A stretch of DNA of 64,000 nt, taken from assembly GCA_023105745.1 (NCBI GenBank), contig JALGQZ010000009.1, forward strand, positions 36,012,409 through 36,076,408, read 5' to 3'. The stretch is from Austropuccinia psidii. Taxonomy: Eukaryota; Basidiomycota; Pucciniomycetes; Pucciniales; Sphaerophragmiaceae. Every line of letters starts with the position of its first letter. Position 1 is the stretch's first letter. A model generated the notes under the pieces. That model saw nothing but the letters and a program-made list of their open reading frames with translations, did no database searches and was not told the DNA's origin. Both the position numbers and the translations under genes were made by a program. Of the stretch, positions 24,701 to 36,516 are shown one piece after another.

Positions 24701-24791
24701 GGGCATACCCCTGAGCCCTGGCAGCATTATGCACATGTTTCCAAAGAAGCTCAAGAATCTGGAATTCACCTTCAGTGGGGGGTTGAAGCAT
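21731..24791 (-). pseudogene. MULE transposase with AT-hook and OTU domains
   Basis: Reading from 24791: a FAR1-like segment (CCDRSG...CPFGLYARKYAK...NPEHSHDA) is broken by a frameshift near 24590. The MULE core follows: MDCTYKINKYKMPLFHIVG (first Asp), VIVIDKDLALKN (second Asp), MLCIWHINKD, then SRVEGAHAMVK (Glu). GIPCKH is a SWIM-like zinc-finger end. An AT-hook RRGRPPSK lies near 22760 next to an acidic Ser-rich linker, with a frameshift near 22785. Last comes an OTU cysteine-protease domain with VQGDGGCGYR (catalytic Asp and Cys), PPNDNPPIFI and HFVPLD (His). A TGA at 22079-22081 interrupts it where Trp is likely. Introns fit at 23711-23787, 23086-23158 and 22355-22432. The gene ends at 21731. 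MULE plus OTU proteins are known in rusts and plants; the role of the protease is unknown. Confidence 0.88.
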
Positions 24792-25389
24792 TTTTTAATC
24801 AAAAATATGTATAAAAGTGAAAAAAGGGGGAATTGGGGGATTTGGAATGGGGTAAGAACCTTTTGAAATGTGAAAAAGAGGTGAAAAAAGGTGTGAAAAA
24901 TGAACATAAGTGGTTAAGAGTGAAAGAAAGTGGTTTAAATGTGGGATGAATAGATGAGGGAAGGTAAAAAATTGAAAATTTAGAGGCTTGAAAGCAGGTT
25001 GTTGTGGTGGAAAATGCAGTCTTTGGGGGAAAAAAAGAAAAAAAGTGTGAAAAGCTTTGCAAAAAAAACAATGGTTTGGGGTGGGGATAATATCGATTAA
25101 TGGGGTGTTTGGGCTTTTTTTTGGGGGGGATGGGCAAAAAAATCCAAAACATTTTGAAGTTAGAGAGGTTTTGTGGGGAAAAAACCTCTTTTGGGCATGT
25201 TTTGGCCCAATACAGGCCCAATTGTGTTTCATTTTTAATTGAAAATGGGCCCAGGGCACCCCTTACATGTTTTTACTAAACTCTTATGTGTTTTTACCAA
25301 TTTATGGCCAAAACATGTAAGTTTTTAGTAAAAAAACGTAAGCTCTTATGTGTTTTTACCAATTTGCTTACATTTTTTTACCAACAACC
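24792..25389. other. MULE 5' leader and right TIR
   Basis: A/G-rich on the plus strand, with low-complexity purine runs from about 24790 to 25150. From 25255 it becomes TIR-like sequence with repeated TGTTTTTAC and TTTAGTAAAAA. Open frames on the minus strand here are Phe/Pro/Lys-rich and I do not accept them as protein. The promoter of the transposase should lie here. Confidence 0.5.
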
Positions 25390-25439
25390 TACTTAAATTG
25401 GTGAAAATTAAATAAAACTGCCAAAAATTAATGAAGATT

Positions 25440-27990
25440 TCAAATCAATTAGAATTAATTAAAATTAATTAAAATTAATTAAAATTAATCAAAATTAATT
25501 AAAATTAATTAGAATTAATTAGAATTAATTAAAATTAATTAAAATTAATTAAAATTAATTAAAATTAATGAAAATTAATTAAAACTAATTAAAATTAATT
25601 AAAATTAATTAAAATTAATTAGAATTAATTAAAATTAATTAAAATTAATTAAAATTAATTAAAATTAATTAAAATTAATTAAAATTAATTAAAATTAATT
25701 AAAATTAATTAAAATTAATTAAAATTAATTAAAATTAATTAAAATTAATTAAAATTAATTAAAATTAATTCAAATTAATTAAAATTAATTAAAATTAATT
25801 AAAATTAATTCAAATTAATTAAAATTAATTAAAATTAACTAAAATTAATTAAAATTAATTAAAATTAATTAAAATTAATTAAAATTAATTAAAATTAATT
25901 AAAATTAATTAAAATTAATTAAAATTAATTAAAATTAATTCAAATTAATTAAAATTAATTCAAATTAATTAAAATTAATTCAAATTAATTAAAATTAATT
26001 AAAATTAATTAAAATTAATTAAAATTAATTAAAATTAATTAAAATTAATTAAAATTAATTAAAATTAATTAAAATTAATTAAAATTAATTCAAATTAATT
26101 AAAATTAATTAAAATTAATTAAAATTAATTAAAATTAATTAAAATTAATTAAAATTAATTAAAATTAATTAAAATTAATTAAAATTAATTCAAATTAATT
26201 AAAATTAATTAAAATTAATTAAAATTAATTAAAATTAATTAAAATTAATTAAAATTAATTAAAATTAATTAAAATTAATTAAAATTAATTAAAATTAATT
26301 AAAATTAATTAAAATTAATTAAAATTAATTAAAATTAATTAAAATTAATTAAAATTAATTAAAATTAATTAAAATTAATTAAAATTAATTAAAATTAATT
26401 AAAATTAATTAAAATTAATTAAAATTAATTAAAATTAATTAAAATTAATTAAAATTAATTAAAATTAATTAAAATTAATTAAAATTAATTAAAATTAATT
26501 AAAATTAATTAAAATTAATTAAAATTAATTAAAATTAATTAAAATTAATTAAAATTAATTAAAATTAATTAAAATTAATTAAAATTAATTAAAATTAATT
26601 AAAATTAATTAAAATTAATTAAAATTAATTAAAATTAATTAAAATTAATTAAAATTAATTAAAATTAATTAAAATTAATTAAAATTAATTAAAATTAATT
26701 AAAATTAATTAAAATTAATTAAAATTAATTAAAATTAATTAAAATTAATTAAAATTAATTAAAATTAATTAAAATTAATTAAAATTAATTAAAATTAATT
26801 AAAATTAATTAAAATTAATTAAAATTAATTAAAATTAATTAAAATTAATTAAAATTAATTAAAATTAATTAAAATTAATTAAAATTAATTAAAATTAATT
26901 AAAATTAATTAAAATTAATTAAAATTAATTAAAATTAATTAAAATTAATTAAAATTAATTAAAATTAATTAAAATTAATTAAAATTAATTAAAATTAATT
27001 AAAATTAATTAAAATTAATTAAAATTAATTAAAATTAATTAAAATTAATTAAAATTAATTAAAATTAATTAAAATTAATTAAAATTAATTAAAATTAATT
27101 AAAATTAATTCAAATTAATTAAAATTAATTCAAATTAATTAAAATTAATTAAAATTAATTAAAATTAATTAAAATTAATTAAAATTAATTAAAATTAATT
27201 AAAATTAATTAAAATTAATTCAAATTAATTAAAATTAATTAAAATTAATTCAAATTAATTAAAATTAATTAAAATTAATTAAAATTAATTAAAATTAATT
27301 AAAATTAATTAAAATTAATTAAAATTAATTAAAATTAATTAAAATTAATTAAAATTAATTCAAATTAATTAAAATTAATTAAAATTAATTAAAATTAATT
27401 AAAATTAATTAAAATTAATTAAAATTAATTAAAATTAATTAAAATTAATTAAAATTAATTAAAATTAATTAAAATTAATTAAAATTAATTAAAATTAATT
27501 AAAATTAATTAAAATTAATTAAAATTAATTAAAATTAATTAAAATTAATTAAAATTAATTAAAATTAATTAAAATTAATTAAAATTAATTAAAATTAATT
27601 AAAATTAATTAAAATTATTTAAAATTAATCAAAATTAATTAAAATTAATTAAAATTAATTAAAATTAATTAAAATGAATTAAAATTAATTAAAATTAATT
27701 AAAATTAATTAAAATTAATTAAAATTAATTAAAATTAATTAAAATTAATTAAAATTAATGAAAATTAATTAAAATTAATGAAAATTCATTCAAATTAATT
27801 AAAATTAATTCAAATTAATTAAAATTATTTAAAATTAATTAAAATTAATTAAAATTAATTAAAATTAATTCAAATTAACTAAAATTAATTCAGATTAGTT
27901 CGAATTCATTCAAATTAATTCAAATGAATTAAAACGAATTCAAATGAATTAAAATTAATTCAAATGAATTAAAATTAATTCAAACTAATC
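25440..27990 (+). repeat. Satellite array, 10-bp unit AAAATTAATT
   Basis: About 255 head-to-tail copies of AAAATTAATT. The centre (about 26210-27100) is perfectly uniform. Single-base variants, mostly CAAATTAATT, appear at 25760-26190 and 27110-27360, and both edges are heavily mixed (AGAATTAATT, AAAATGAATT, CAAATGAATT). Each unit contributes one TTAATTAA palindrome at the junction. Such an array is prone to slippage, so copy number in the assembly may not equal the real number. Confidence 0.97.
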
Positions 27991-29465
27991 CAAATTAATT
28001 AAAATCAATTTTATTCTCAAAATCAATTATATTACAAAAGAATCAAATAAAGAATAATTGATTATAATGAGTATTAACTAATTATCATCAATAAAAACTC
28101 ATTGGAATCAAAGTTGATTGAGTAAGACCAACATTCATTGATTATAAACAGACTAAATTAATTAAACTCAATATTTATTATCATATACATTATTAATTAA
28201 TTAAAATTGATAGTAATTGATTTTAATAAAACTTAATTAATTATAATGAAGATTAATTAAATAAATTAAAATGAATGAAAATTAATTTAATCTGAATTAA
28301 TTTGATTCATATTATTTCTCAAAATTGATTCAAACTGAGTGAAATAAGTAATTGAATTCTGAAATTGGTAATTTTATTATCTTGATTATTTATATTATGT
28401 TTATTATTTCTTCTTTGTTTATTTGTATTTTTTGATATGGATTATTGATTATTCATTGATTATTCATTTAATTCTTGTTTTTTATTATATACGATGCAAT
28501 TTTTATGTTTTATTTATTTATTGATTTATCAGTTTTTATTGTTCTTTAGTCATTTTTGAATATTTATAATTGATTCAGTGAGATTTTATAAATTAATTTA
28601 TAATTTACATGAGTGACTAGTTATTTAGGTATTATCATTTTATTTCTCATTGTCTTTTGTTTTGTTTTTTAATTTTTTGATGTATTCATTGTTCATTTAC
28701 CATTGTATTTTAATCATTTATGCTCAATTTTATATTGCTTATACCTGATGAATTACTTTTTTTTTGGTTTTAATTATTTATAATTCATTATTAATGATTC
28801 ATCTTTGATGATTTATGTTTTCTTATTCTTATGATTCATTTGATTCATTTTTTTTCATATTTCATTATTTAATATTCTTTTTTAATATTTTTATATTATA
28901 TTATTTATCTATTATTAATGTATTTATGAGGATTCATTCTCATTTAATTCTTTGGGTAACTTAATTATCACAATCTATTATTCATTGACTTTGTCATTTT
29001 TTTATGTGTTACTTAATATTTCATTTCTTATTAATTATTCATTACTAATTGAATTTTTCATTTTGTATATTTACTTTTATTATTTCTTTTTCATTATAAA
29101 TTTATTGTTTATTTAAATTTTAAATGATTTTCAATTTTTAATATTTACTTTTCTTTAATGATAAATATCTCATTTGTTTAATATTTAATATTTAATATTT
29201 AATATTTTATTATTCATTGTTATTCTTTATTCTTTATATTTTTCTTATGCATTATTCTGCAGCTTTTTTATGCATATGCCTTATTATTTATCACTACATT
29301 AGGGTATGTAGCCTTTTTTATAATCTCTAATTTAAAGTAATCGAGAAATGCGCCAAAACCAAAGCCATATTGTCATATTTGGTATTCAAATCATCTCAGC
29401 TTTCAATTGGTGTCAGAAGGATCTCTTACTAATCATTCCTCTTCTTCCTGAACTCTTTATATCAT
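27991..29465. other. Very AT-rich low-complexity stretch
   Basis: More than 80% A+T with repeated ATTGATTATTCATT and TTATTTAT motifs. This looks like a decayed extension of the satellite. No coding or structural feature recognised. Confidence 0.6.
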
Positions 29466-31740
29466 GCCTCATGGTCTGACTCCATTTCCCACTTTTATGC
29501 CAGTGGCAACTGTGAGTAAATGTGTTAATCATCACTAAATTATTGAAACTAACTTGGATTTTCTTCTCTTGATTCTGACTTTAGCAAGCTTCCATAAAAG
29601 GTCTTAGTTTGTTGGTGCTTTTTCAGCTCTCAATTGATCCAGGACCTGACTCTACATTCAGTGTCAAGTTTTGGATCATTTCAAACGGTAAATCTTTTCT
29701 TGATGAATGGCTTGGCTTCAAAGTACTTAGAGAAGTAGCTCTTCATGTTGCTGAAGTGGCTGCATCTGTAGATGCTGGCGGATCTTGTGTGGGTAACCCC
29801 AATTCACAACCTGAGCAACAACTTCAACCTGGAAACCTTTTCCCTTTAGTTGGAAATCTCAACAAACCATCAAATATTCACAATTTTTCAAATTAAATTT
29901 AAGATGCTTCACATCAACTAGACTCACAGTTGACCAATGCTAGCAGTAGTCTAATATCAACAACAGTATTCAATTACTGCACATCAGCTAACACTGGGAC
30001 CAAATAACTTTTCTTTTTGCCAGATCATCCTCAAGGTCTTGTTATAGTGCCACAGCAAACAGACGGTGGCAATTTGGAAAATCTACCATCTCAACAGAGT
30101 CAAACAAGGCCAAATTTAGTAGGAAATACCATTAACACTAAAACACTATTATCATCCAGTAATACCCCGCTGGAAAACCAAAAAAGTCTCCATGACTCTT
30201 CCAATCAAACGCTTCAGTCCATTAATAGTCAATCAACCACTGATCCACTAAATTCAGTCAGGTTTTCTGGTGACAATAGTATTCCTCTTAAAAGCAAAGT
30301 TGTTTATTACCGGATGTTCAATGAACTTATGGATGCTAGCGGGTTTTCAATTACTATTAATGCTTCTAGTAATGAACCCAGAAATATGAAAATTGATCTT
30401 GAAAAAACATTCAATGGTGGGCTTACCAATAGTGTAGCTGGTACTCAGATCTTAAATAAATCCAATGCAATTCATAACTTTTAATCTTGGAATTCATATT
30501 TATTAAGAAATTGTGGTGGTTCTCAAATGGTTTAATTGTATGTTTCATTACCTTTCCTCATCTTTTTATAATATGTATAAACTGTAAACTAATTCATTGT
30601 CCTATTCTAAACTCATACATCACTATTTGGGCACTGTGATTTATTCTGATCTGCTATGTCTGCAGTCGCTGGAAAACAACTTGAAGATTACCGGACTTTG
30701 GCTTATTACAATATTCAAAGGAAGTCCACCCTACATCTTGTTATTTGACTGCATGGTGGCCTCATTGAGCCTTCTCGTAAAGCCCTTGCCTCAAAATACA
30801 ACTGTCAGAAGATCATTTTCCAAAAATGCTCTGTTAGTTGTAGAATTAGCCCTTTTAAGTTAAAGTTTTGCAACTAAGGCTTTATTTATTCATATCCTTT
30901 ATTTACGTCATTCTGGATCATCACTATTAACTCATTCAGCTCAATCTCAATTATTTAGTGACTCTTATTATTCTACTTCTTTAACTTCAAAAATTAATAA
31001 TCAAATCAAAACTACTAATTAATTGAATCATTCAACTTGATCCAATTCATCTACTTCCATCTCAACCAATCAACTCTTAACTCCTCTCTTAACTCTATCT
31101 CAACATCTCTCTCAACCGTTCATGAAATGTTGCTTAGATGAAGACTCAGATCTTACGTTAGGACTTGATATCCCTCCAGGTCTGAACTTTATTTCAAGAA
31201 GAACTATTATTTCTGCTTTAATCAAAGCTCATCTTGTCATCAAGCCTATTTGGTCAGATAATAAATCTAATTTCAAAAAATGTACCCTTTGTGGTTACCC
31301 ATCAAGCTTAAGAATCCAACTAATCTTACTTCAAACCGTAATCTTGATCAACAAAATCCCACTCCTTCATCAGATAAATTCAATTTAAACTCAATAAATC
31401 CAACTACTGCTTCATCATTCAATCACTCCTACTACAAGTACTACAACTAAATCCACTTCTTCTGGTAGAATGAATTTCAAATCTGGTTGGAGCTTTGGAA
31501 ATTGTACTCAATCAAAAAGATCTTCATCTCAAACTCTTATTTCAAATCATCCATCAAACAAAAAATCTTCACCTATTCATCCAATCACTTCAACTCATCA
31601 TCAAATTAATCCTCCAATTCATGACCATTCAGCTTACTGATCAATTTATGCTCATACATTTTATGCTAATGATAGTGCTTCAACTAGATATCATATTTGT
31701 ACAACTTGTTGCTTACCTTGTTTAAGATCATTAGCAGTAT
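29466..31740 (+). pseudogene. Unrecognised multi-exon gene remnant
   Basis: An ATG at 29466 starts MPHGLTPFPTFMPVAT, followed by a canonical intron candidate at 29512-29584 (GTGAGT...TTTAG) and coding-like sequence to 29896. A further acceptor (TTTTTGCCAG) near 30023 opens a Ser/Asn/Gln-rich segment to 30484. Coding-like blocks follow at 30597-30863 and 31122-31388 (with CTLCGYPSS), and at 31440-31725, ending in Cys-containing CTTCCLPCLRS. Codon composition differs from the surrounding low-complexity DNA, but no domain is recognisable. It is the only gene-like content of the 14-kb insertion besides the MULE, so it might be cargo. Confidence 0.4.
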
Positions 31741-32450
31741 GCTTCTTTTAAATTCTTGTCTGGTTCTATATTTTTTAACAAGAAAGTCCTGACAACTTTA
31801 CTCTTTTTATTTGAACCAACAGTCCACCCCAATTGTGAAAGAATCTCTTTAGCCTCACTGGAAGCCCTCAGTGGACTTGGTCAAAGCAGGGTGTTGCTTA
31901 AGGCTTTGCCTCTCTATGTGGGTGCGCATGCATAGAGGTGGCTTGAGGCTGTAACACCATGTGGCGACTGATGAATTGAGGGCTTGGGTCAACAGATCCA
32001 CAAAAGAGAAGCTGTCCGTGCCAATAGGGCCAGTGCCTCTTTTGAAAGTGCCTGGCACCATAAAGAGTGAAACACCACTATAACATTAGTTGAAGTCAAC
32101 ATCTTAAACAAATAAACTTTCTCTTTGCTTTTAATAAACATATTACTTTTGATCTTTGTCAAGTCATGGTGGGGGCCCACACCATGACTAGTTTTTGTAT
32201 TTATTTATAAATGTTAGCTTTGGGGGAATTTCTGCCCAATTTTTGTAAATCACCACTAAAAATGGATTAATTGATAAATAAACAAATCAAAAAGATGTTT
32301 TTATTTATTTATTATAAGACATAAATAAAGAATAAATATACAAATATTGAGAATCTGGCTAATAAACAAATAAGGAACTAAAAAATTCAACAAAAAAATG
32401 TTAAATTGATAACTAATATTCAATAAAACATTAAAAATCTTAATAAATAA
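31741..32450. other. Spacer with a GC-richer patch
   Basis: 31840-32190 is clearly less AT-rich than its surroundings. It contains a hairpin with 9-bp arms, GTCATGGTG at 32163-32171 and CACCATGAC at 32180-32188. Probably a fragment of another repeat. The rest is AT-rich. Confidence 0.4.
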
Positions 32451-33098
32451 AGAATAAATATCTGAAATTATATAAATATATAATATATAATAAATTCATA
32501 AGATAATTAATTGAAAATAGATAAATAAGAAATTAAGAATGAAGAGATAATAAATCAAGGAGTAATAACAAAGGCTTTGAAATACAAATTAATCATATAC
32601 TATAAATAACAAATAAATATGGAAAACCAAAAGCAACAAACTAACTAATAAAAATTCAAAATAAACAAATACTCAAAAAACTAAAAAGTAAGAAATAAAT
32701 AAGTGGTAAAAGCTAAAAAATACATTGTCATTAAGCTTAACAAGTTCTAATTAGTTATACTTACTATTCATCAGTTTGAATTTCATCCAATTCAAATTAA
32801 TTTTGATTATTTTTGATGTTTTTAATTTTTTTAATTTTATTTTTTTGAACTGTTGAATAAAGAATAAAGATTTGAAATTATATAAATATATGTTATATAA
32901 TAAATTAATAAGATGATTAATTGAAAATAGATAAATAAGACATTAATAATGAAGAGATAATAAATTGATGAGTCATAACAAAGAGCTTGAAATAAAAATT
33001 AATAATATATTATAAATAATAAATAAATATGGAAAACCAAAAGCAGCAAATTAACCAATAAAGATTCAAAATACACAAATAATCAAAAAAACTAAATA
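32451..33098 (+). repeat. Direct repeat of about 240 bp, two copies
   Basis: 32451-32690 and 32860-33098 share long near-identical stretches, such as TTGAAAATAGATAAATAAGA and ATAAATATGGAAAACCAAAA, with about 10-15% differences. The copies start 409 bp apart. No coding sequence. This looks like a local duplication. Confidence 0.8.
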
Positions 33099-34274
33099 AT
33101 TTTCTGTCAAAAACTCACAGTTATATTTTTGAAATAAATGATCCTTTCTGTTCAAATTCTATTTTTGAAACCAATAATTAACACTAATATTTCAGCTTGA
33201 TTGCCTCTGTTTGTAAGATTATAATGGTGGAGAATATTTATTTTTATATAATTTTGGTTTTCATAGTAGGAACCTGAATTTTTCTTAGGTGTATTTCTTT
33301 CCAATGTTGTATGGCCAAAGTTCTTCATTTTTAATTTTTCATGAAAATGACCATACTCTAATCAAGTCTAGTTTAATATCATTGAATAATAATATGAAAC
33401 ATTTGCTATTATATGAACTACATATAACATGATTATCTAAATTTTTACATAGAATATTTATGCTTGTAAATGAGAATATAAGATAACACATAATTTTTTG
33501 TATAAACATGTAAGTTTTTTTTAAACACATACTCATGTTTTGAGGAATTTATCAATTTTGTTTACCCATATTTATTCCATTGTGTTTTTTAGTATTGTTT
33601 TTTTGAAAATTTCTCTGACAATTTCTTTCAAAAAACTGCCCACTTATGAATTTTCTCATTATTTTTAAAAAATGAATTAAATCTTAAGAATCAAAAACAA
33701 GAAGCCTATATTTCTGTGAAACTTGTTGGGTTGAATAATTGTTACAATGCCATAAATCACAAGAATTGCATGAAAAATGCCATAAATGGCATGAATGGCA
33801 TAAACAATTCCACAAGTAACATAAATGGCATCAACCATCCCATAAGTAACATAAATGGTATCATCAATGATATGAATGAAGTTAATGGAATCAAAAATGC
33901 ATAAAAAAAATTAATGGCATGAAGGGAATTAACAATACAATAAATTGCATTCACAGCACCATTTTTGGAATAATAATTCCATTTATTTCATCAACAAGGG
34001 GCCCATAGTATTTTTTCTTTGTATTTAATAGCTTATGGCAAAAATACTTAAGGGCTAATGGGTTTTTATGGCTTTACCAAAGGCCCGAAAGGGTTAAGTA
34101 TATATAAATGAAGGTGTTCATGAAAATTCAAAATTCACTTTTGAATATTTGAAATTTTGAACATTTGATTTCAAATATTGGAAGGTAGGTGAAATTTGAT
34201 TCTGAATATTTGGTCATGATGGAAATTTGATATTGAATATTCAATGACCCTTAAAATTTGACAAATTTTCAAAA
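33099..34274. other. AT-rich right end of the insertion with ATGGCAT motifs
   Basis: AT-rich. 33740-33990 holds repeated AAATGGCAT and GCCATAAATGGC-like units similar to the interior of the MITE at 57364, so it is probably a decayed MITE of the same family. At 34110-34270 ATTTGAAATTTTGAA-type motifs lead to the end of the 14-kb block. Confidence 0.45.
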
Positions 34275-34648
34275 AGCTATGCTTTAGTTTGAATAAGCTG
34301 AATAATATTAAAGATTAAAGTTAAGGCTTAAAAATGGTCATTTATGATCAATAACTCTAATCCCATTTTAGGTTTGGCAGTTTGATAAGATATGAAACTT
34401 GTGGATAGTAGTAATTTGTGATTCAAACTAAAAAATATTCAAACTTGAATTCTTATTATGGCAGGAAATTAGAGCTATAGTGATGAATCTAAAAAATCAA
34501 ATAATAATGAGATACAAAGGTGTCATGAAATATAATCATCCCCAAACCTTTAAATATTTATCAGTTACAATGTATATAATCAATATATGTCTACTATAAG
34601 GTATGAAGTCATTGGAATGAGGTATCTTTACTATAAAAGGACCTCTTC
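34275..34648 (+). mobile_element. LTR family C, piece 2 of 4
   Basis: Aligns with 62130-62470 of solo LTR C, with landmarks AATCATCYCCAAACCTT, TATATGTCTACTA/AACGTCTACTA and TTTACTATAAA. It ends at TCTTC (34644-34648), the target-site duplication of element D. Confidence 0.75.
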
Positions 34649-35076
34649 TGTAAGCTGGGGTCTCCTTTGTTACTTCCAGTTTATATAAAAGGAATTAGTA
34701 GATTAATTTTGAGTGGAATACTGTTAAGAATAGATAACACAGACATCATTGTGGTTAAGCTATAGTATTATTAGTTGAATGAGATTCACTGTTAATATTA
34801 AAGATGATTTATAATTTTACATAAAAGAAACTACTAAGTAAAGGTTGAGAGATCTCATATTTCTTAAAGTAATAAATGATCTAATTGAAAATGTGACAAA
34901 TATATATATCATTGAGCTCTGAGGTATCATTCAAAGGTAAGAATGGTCATCTTCAATATTGTAAAAAAAAAATAGGAATTATTTTATATTAAGATTTTAG
35001 GACATCATCAAAAGAAAATTTTAATGATTTATTTACAAAATTAGATTATTTCATAATATTTGATGACATCATCAAG

Positions 35077-35840
35077 TGTAACAACCACTAATCAGGGGTA
35101 AGGGTCTTCATACTTACACCCACTCAAACACCTCCAACCAGCAAATCCACTGTGTGTATCAGCATTCAGTTTCAGCCATCTTCCTTGCTGAAACATGCAT
35201 ACATTATGGATCTTCAATACAGCCTGCCAATACTTGTACAGGTTTTAATTACCCAATACAGTTTGTATACACCATTTCCAAACTGTATGATCACTCAATA
35301 CCACCACCCTTCTTGTACAGGCCCTGTACAGCTGTACAGGACCTTTATTGGCAAGACTCAATTCAATAATCATTTGTTCTCATGAGAATTCTCTTTCTGG
35401 ATCATGGCTGGTGATTCTCACATATACCAGCCCCTCTTTCTCCCCCTGGGGACTTTTCCCCAGTTAATTGATTTAGTTTATTTATTATTTCATAATTATT
35501 CTTATCCTTATTTTGGGTATTATAATTATTTAATTTTAAGTTAGTCTTTTCCTTTTCTTTCTTTGCCTGTACAGTATGAGCTGGGTGGCCATATCCTTAT
35601 TAACCCTTCTCTTTCCATTCTGACAGGTTGAAACAGTGGACTTGGACTTGTTTGTGGTTGGCTCTTCTATTTCCTACTCCTATTCTTTTGTTTCTGATTT
35701 TCCTATATTTCTTTTATTAGTAATTCATCATCTTACACTCTTAAGTGTATTCATCTCTTATCATATCGTTGAGCCCTCCATAAGTGAGTCCCAGTTTACT
35801 GAGTGCCAGGCCCTCTTCACTTGGAAGAGGCCCTGTGACA
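35077..35840 (+). repeat. 5' LTR of element A (764 bp)
   Basis: Direct repeat of 45945-46693. It contains the perfect 18-bp palindrome CCTGTACAGCTGTACAGG at 35323-35340, with another TGTACAGG just upstream. Immediately downstream I see no convincing tRNA primer site. Confidence 0.92.
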
Positions 35841-36516
35841 TTAAATTACTTAACTTATATTTGATTCTTTCTCTTCATTCATTTAAATTCATTTCTCTCA
35901 TTCATCAATTATGACTCTTTTATGATTTTATGATTTTTCTCTCATAAATTTTCATCTCATCAATTTAATTCATATGAAAATTGATTCTTTCTATTTTTTC
36001 TTGATCATTCCTGACCTTTTCATTTCATTTCATTTTTTCCATCTCAAATCAAATTCTTCTGTTCTACTATTGAGGTCTATTAGGAGTTATTGATTGGTTA
36101 ATTGATTGGTTGAGTGATTGGGATTCATTTGGGTTATTGATTCAGTGTTTCAGGATTTTATTTGTATTGGATTGATTGACCTTTGAATTCCTCAAGATAA
36201 CTAACTTATTGTCAAGAATTCATCATTGATTATTGATTGATTTGATTGCTGAGAATATTTATTGACTAATTTATTCCTCAAGACCTTGAATTTACCTTGA
36301 AAACATTGATTGATTGATTGATTGATGCTTGAATTCTTCAAGATATATTGATATTTGATTTTAATTGATTGATTGATTGTTGATTGAATTTGATTTCACC
36401 TCAAGACTGTTGATTTATTCCTCAAGATTATCAAGATTTTATTGATTATTTATTTGGCCAAGCTTTGATTCCTTATTTTCAATTATTATCAAGTTTTTAT
36501 TCTTAATTTCTCAATA
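35841..36516. other. Leader between LTR and gag of element A
   Basis: AT-rich untranslated leader with GATTGATTGATT runs around 36100-36430. No other feature seen. Confidence 0.6.

Larger units (their letters stand above)
21031..25389 (-). mobile_element. MULE DNA transposon with OTU domain, 8-bp TSD
   Basis: The ends are GGGTGCTGGTAAA at 21031 and TTTACCAACAACC at 25389, and TACTTAAA is directly repeated on both sides (21023-21030, 25390-25397). Inside each end, TTTTAGTAAAAA and ACGTAAG motifs form the rest of the TIR. The right TIR is longer and contains internal repeats. The element is 4.36 kb and contains one minus-strand gene with introns. Eight- to nine-bp duplications and a MULE transposase both fit the Mutator superfamily. 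The first 44 bases of the left TIR differ at only three positions from those of the MITE at 57364. Confidence 0.88.
20247..34274. mobile_element. 14-kb insertion splitting LTR C, origin uncertain
   Basis: LTR C is interrupted here. AGCTAT occurs on both sides (20239-20244 and 34275-34280), with an 8-bp reading that has one mismatch, which suggests a TIR-type element. Near the ends, TTTGAAAAATTTGTC (20267 on) faces GACAAATTTTCAAA (34260 on) in inverted orientation. Inside each end lies a block of ATGGCAT/GCCATAAATGG motifs (20460-20590 and 33740-33990). Contents are the MULE, the satellite, an unknown gene remnant and AT-rich repeats. It may be one giant element or a small TIR element that was later inflated by insertions. 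Confidence 0.5.

Noticed and set aside
24795..25259. Long minus-strand open frames rich in Phe, Pro and Lys
   Set aside because: They arise from purine-rich low-complexity DNA between the MULE gene and its TIR, and two frames overlap with equal openness.
25440..27990. Regular array considered as CRISPR
   Set aside because: No spacers; it is a continuous 10-bp satellite, and the DNA is eukaryotic.
33716..33954. Open frames with Met/Phe/Leu or Asn/Gly/Ile repeats
   Set aside because: Same cause: ATGGCAT-type repeats, not a gene.
35841..35860. Primer-binding site of element A
   Set aside because: The bases after the 5' LTR show no clear complement to a tRNA 3' end.
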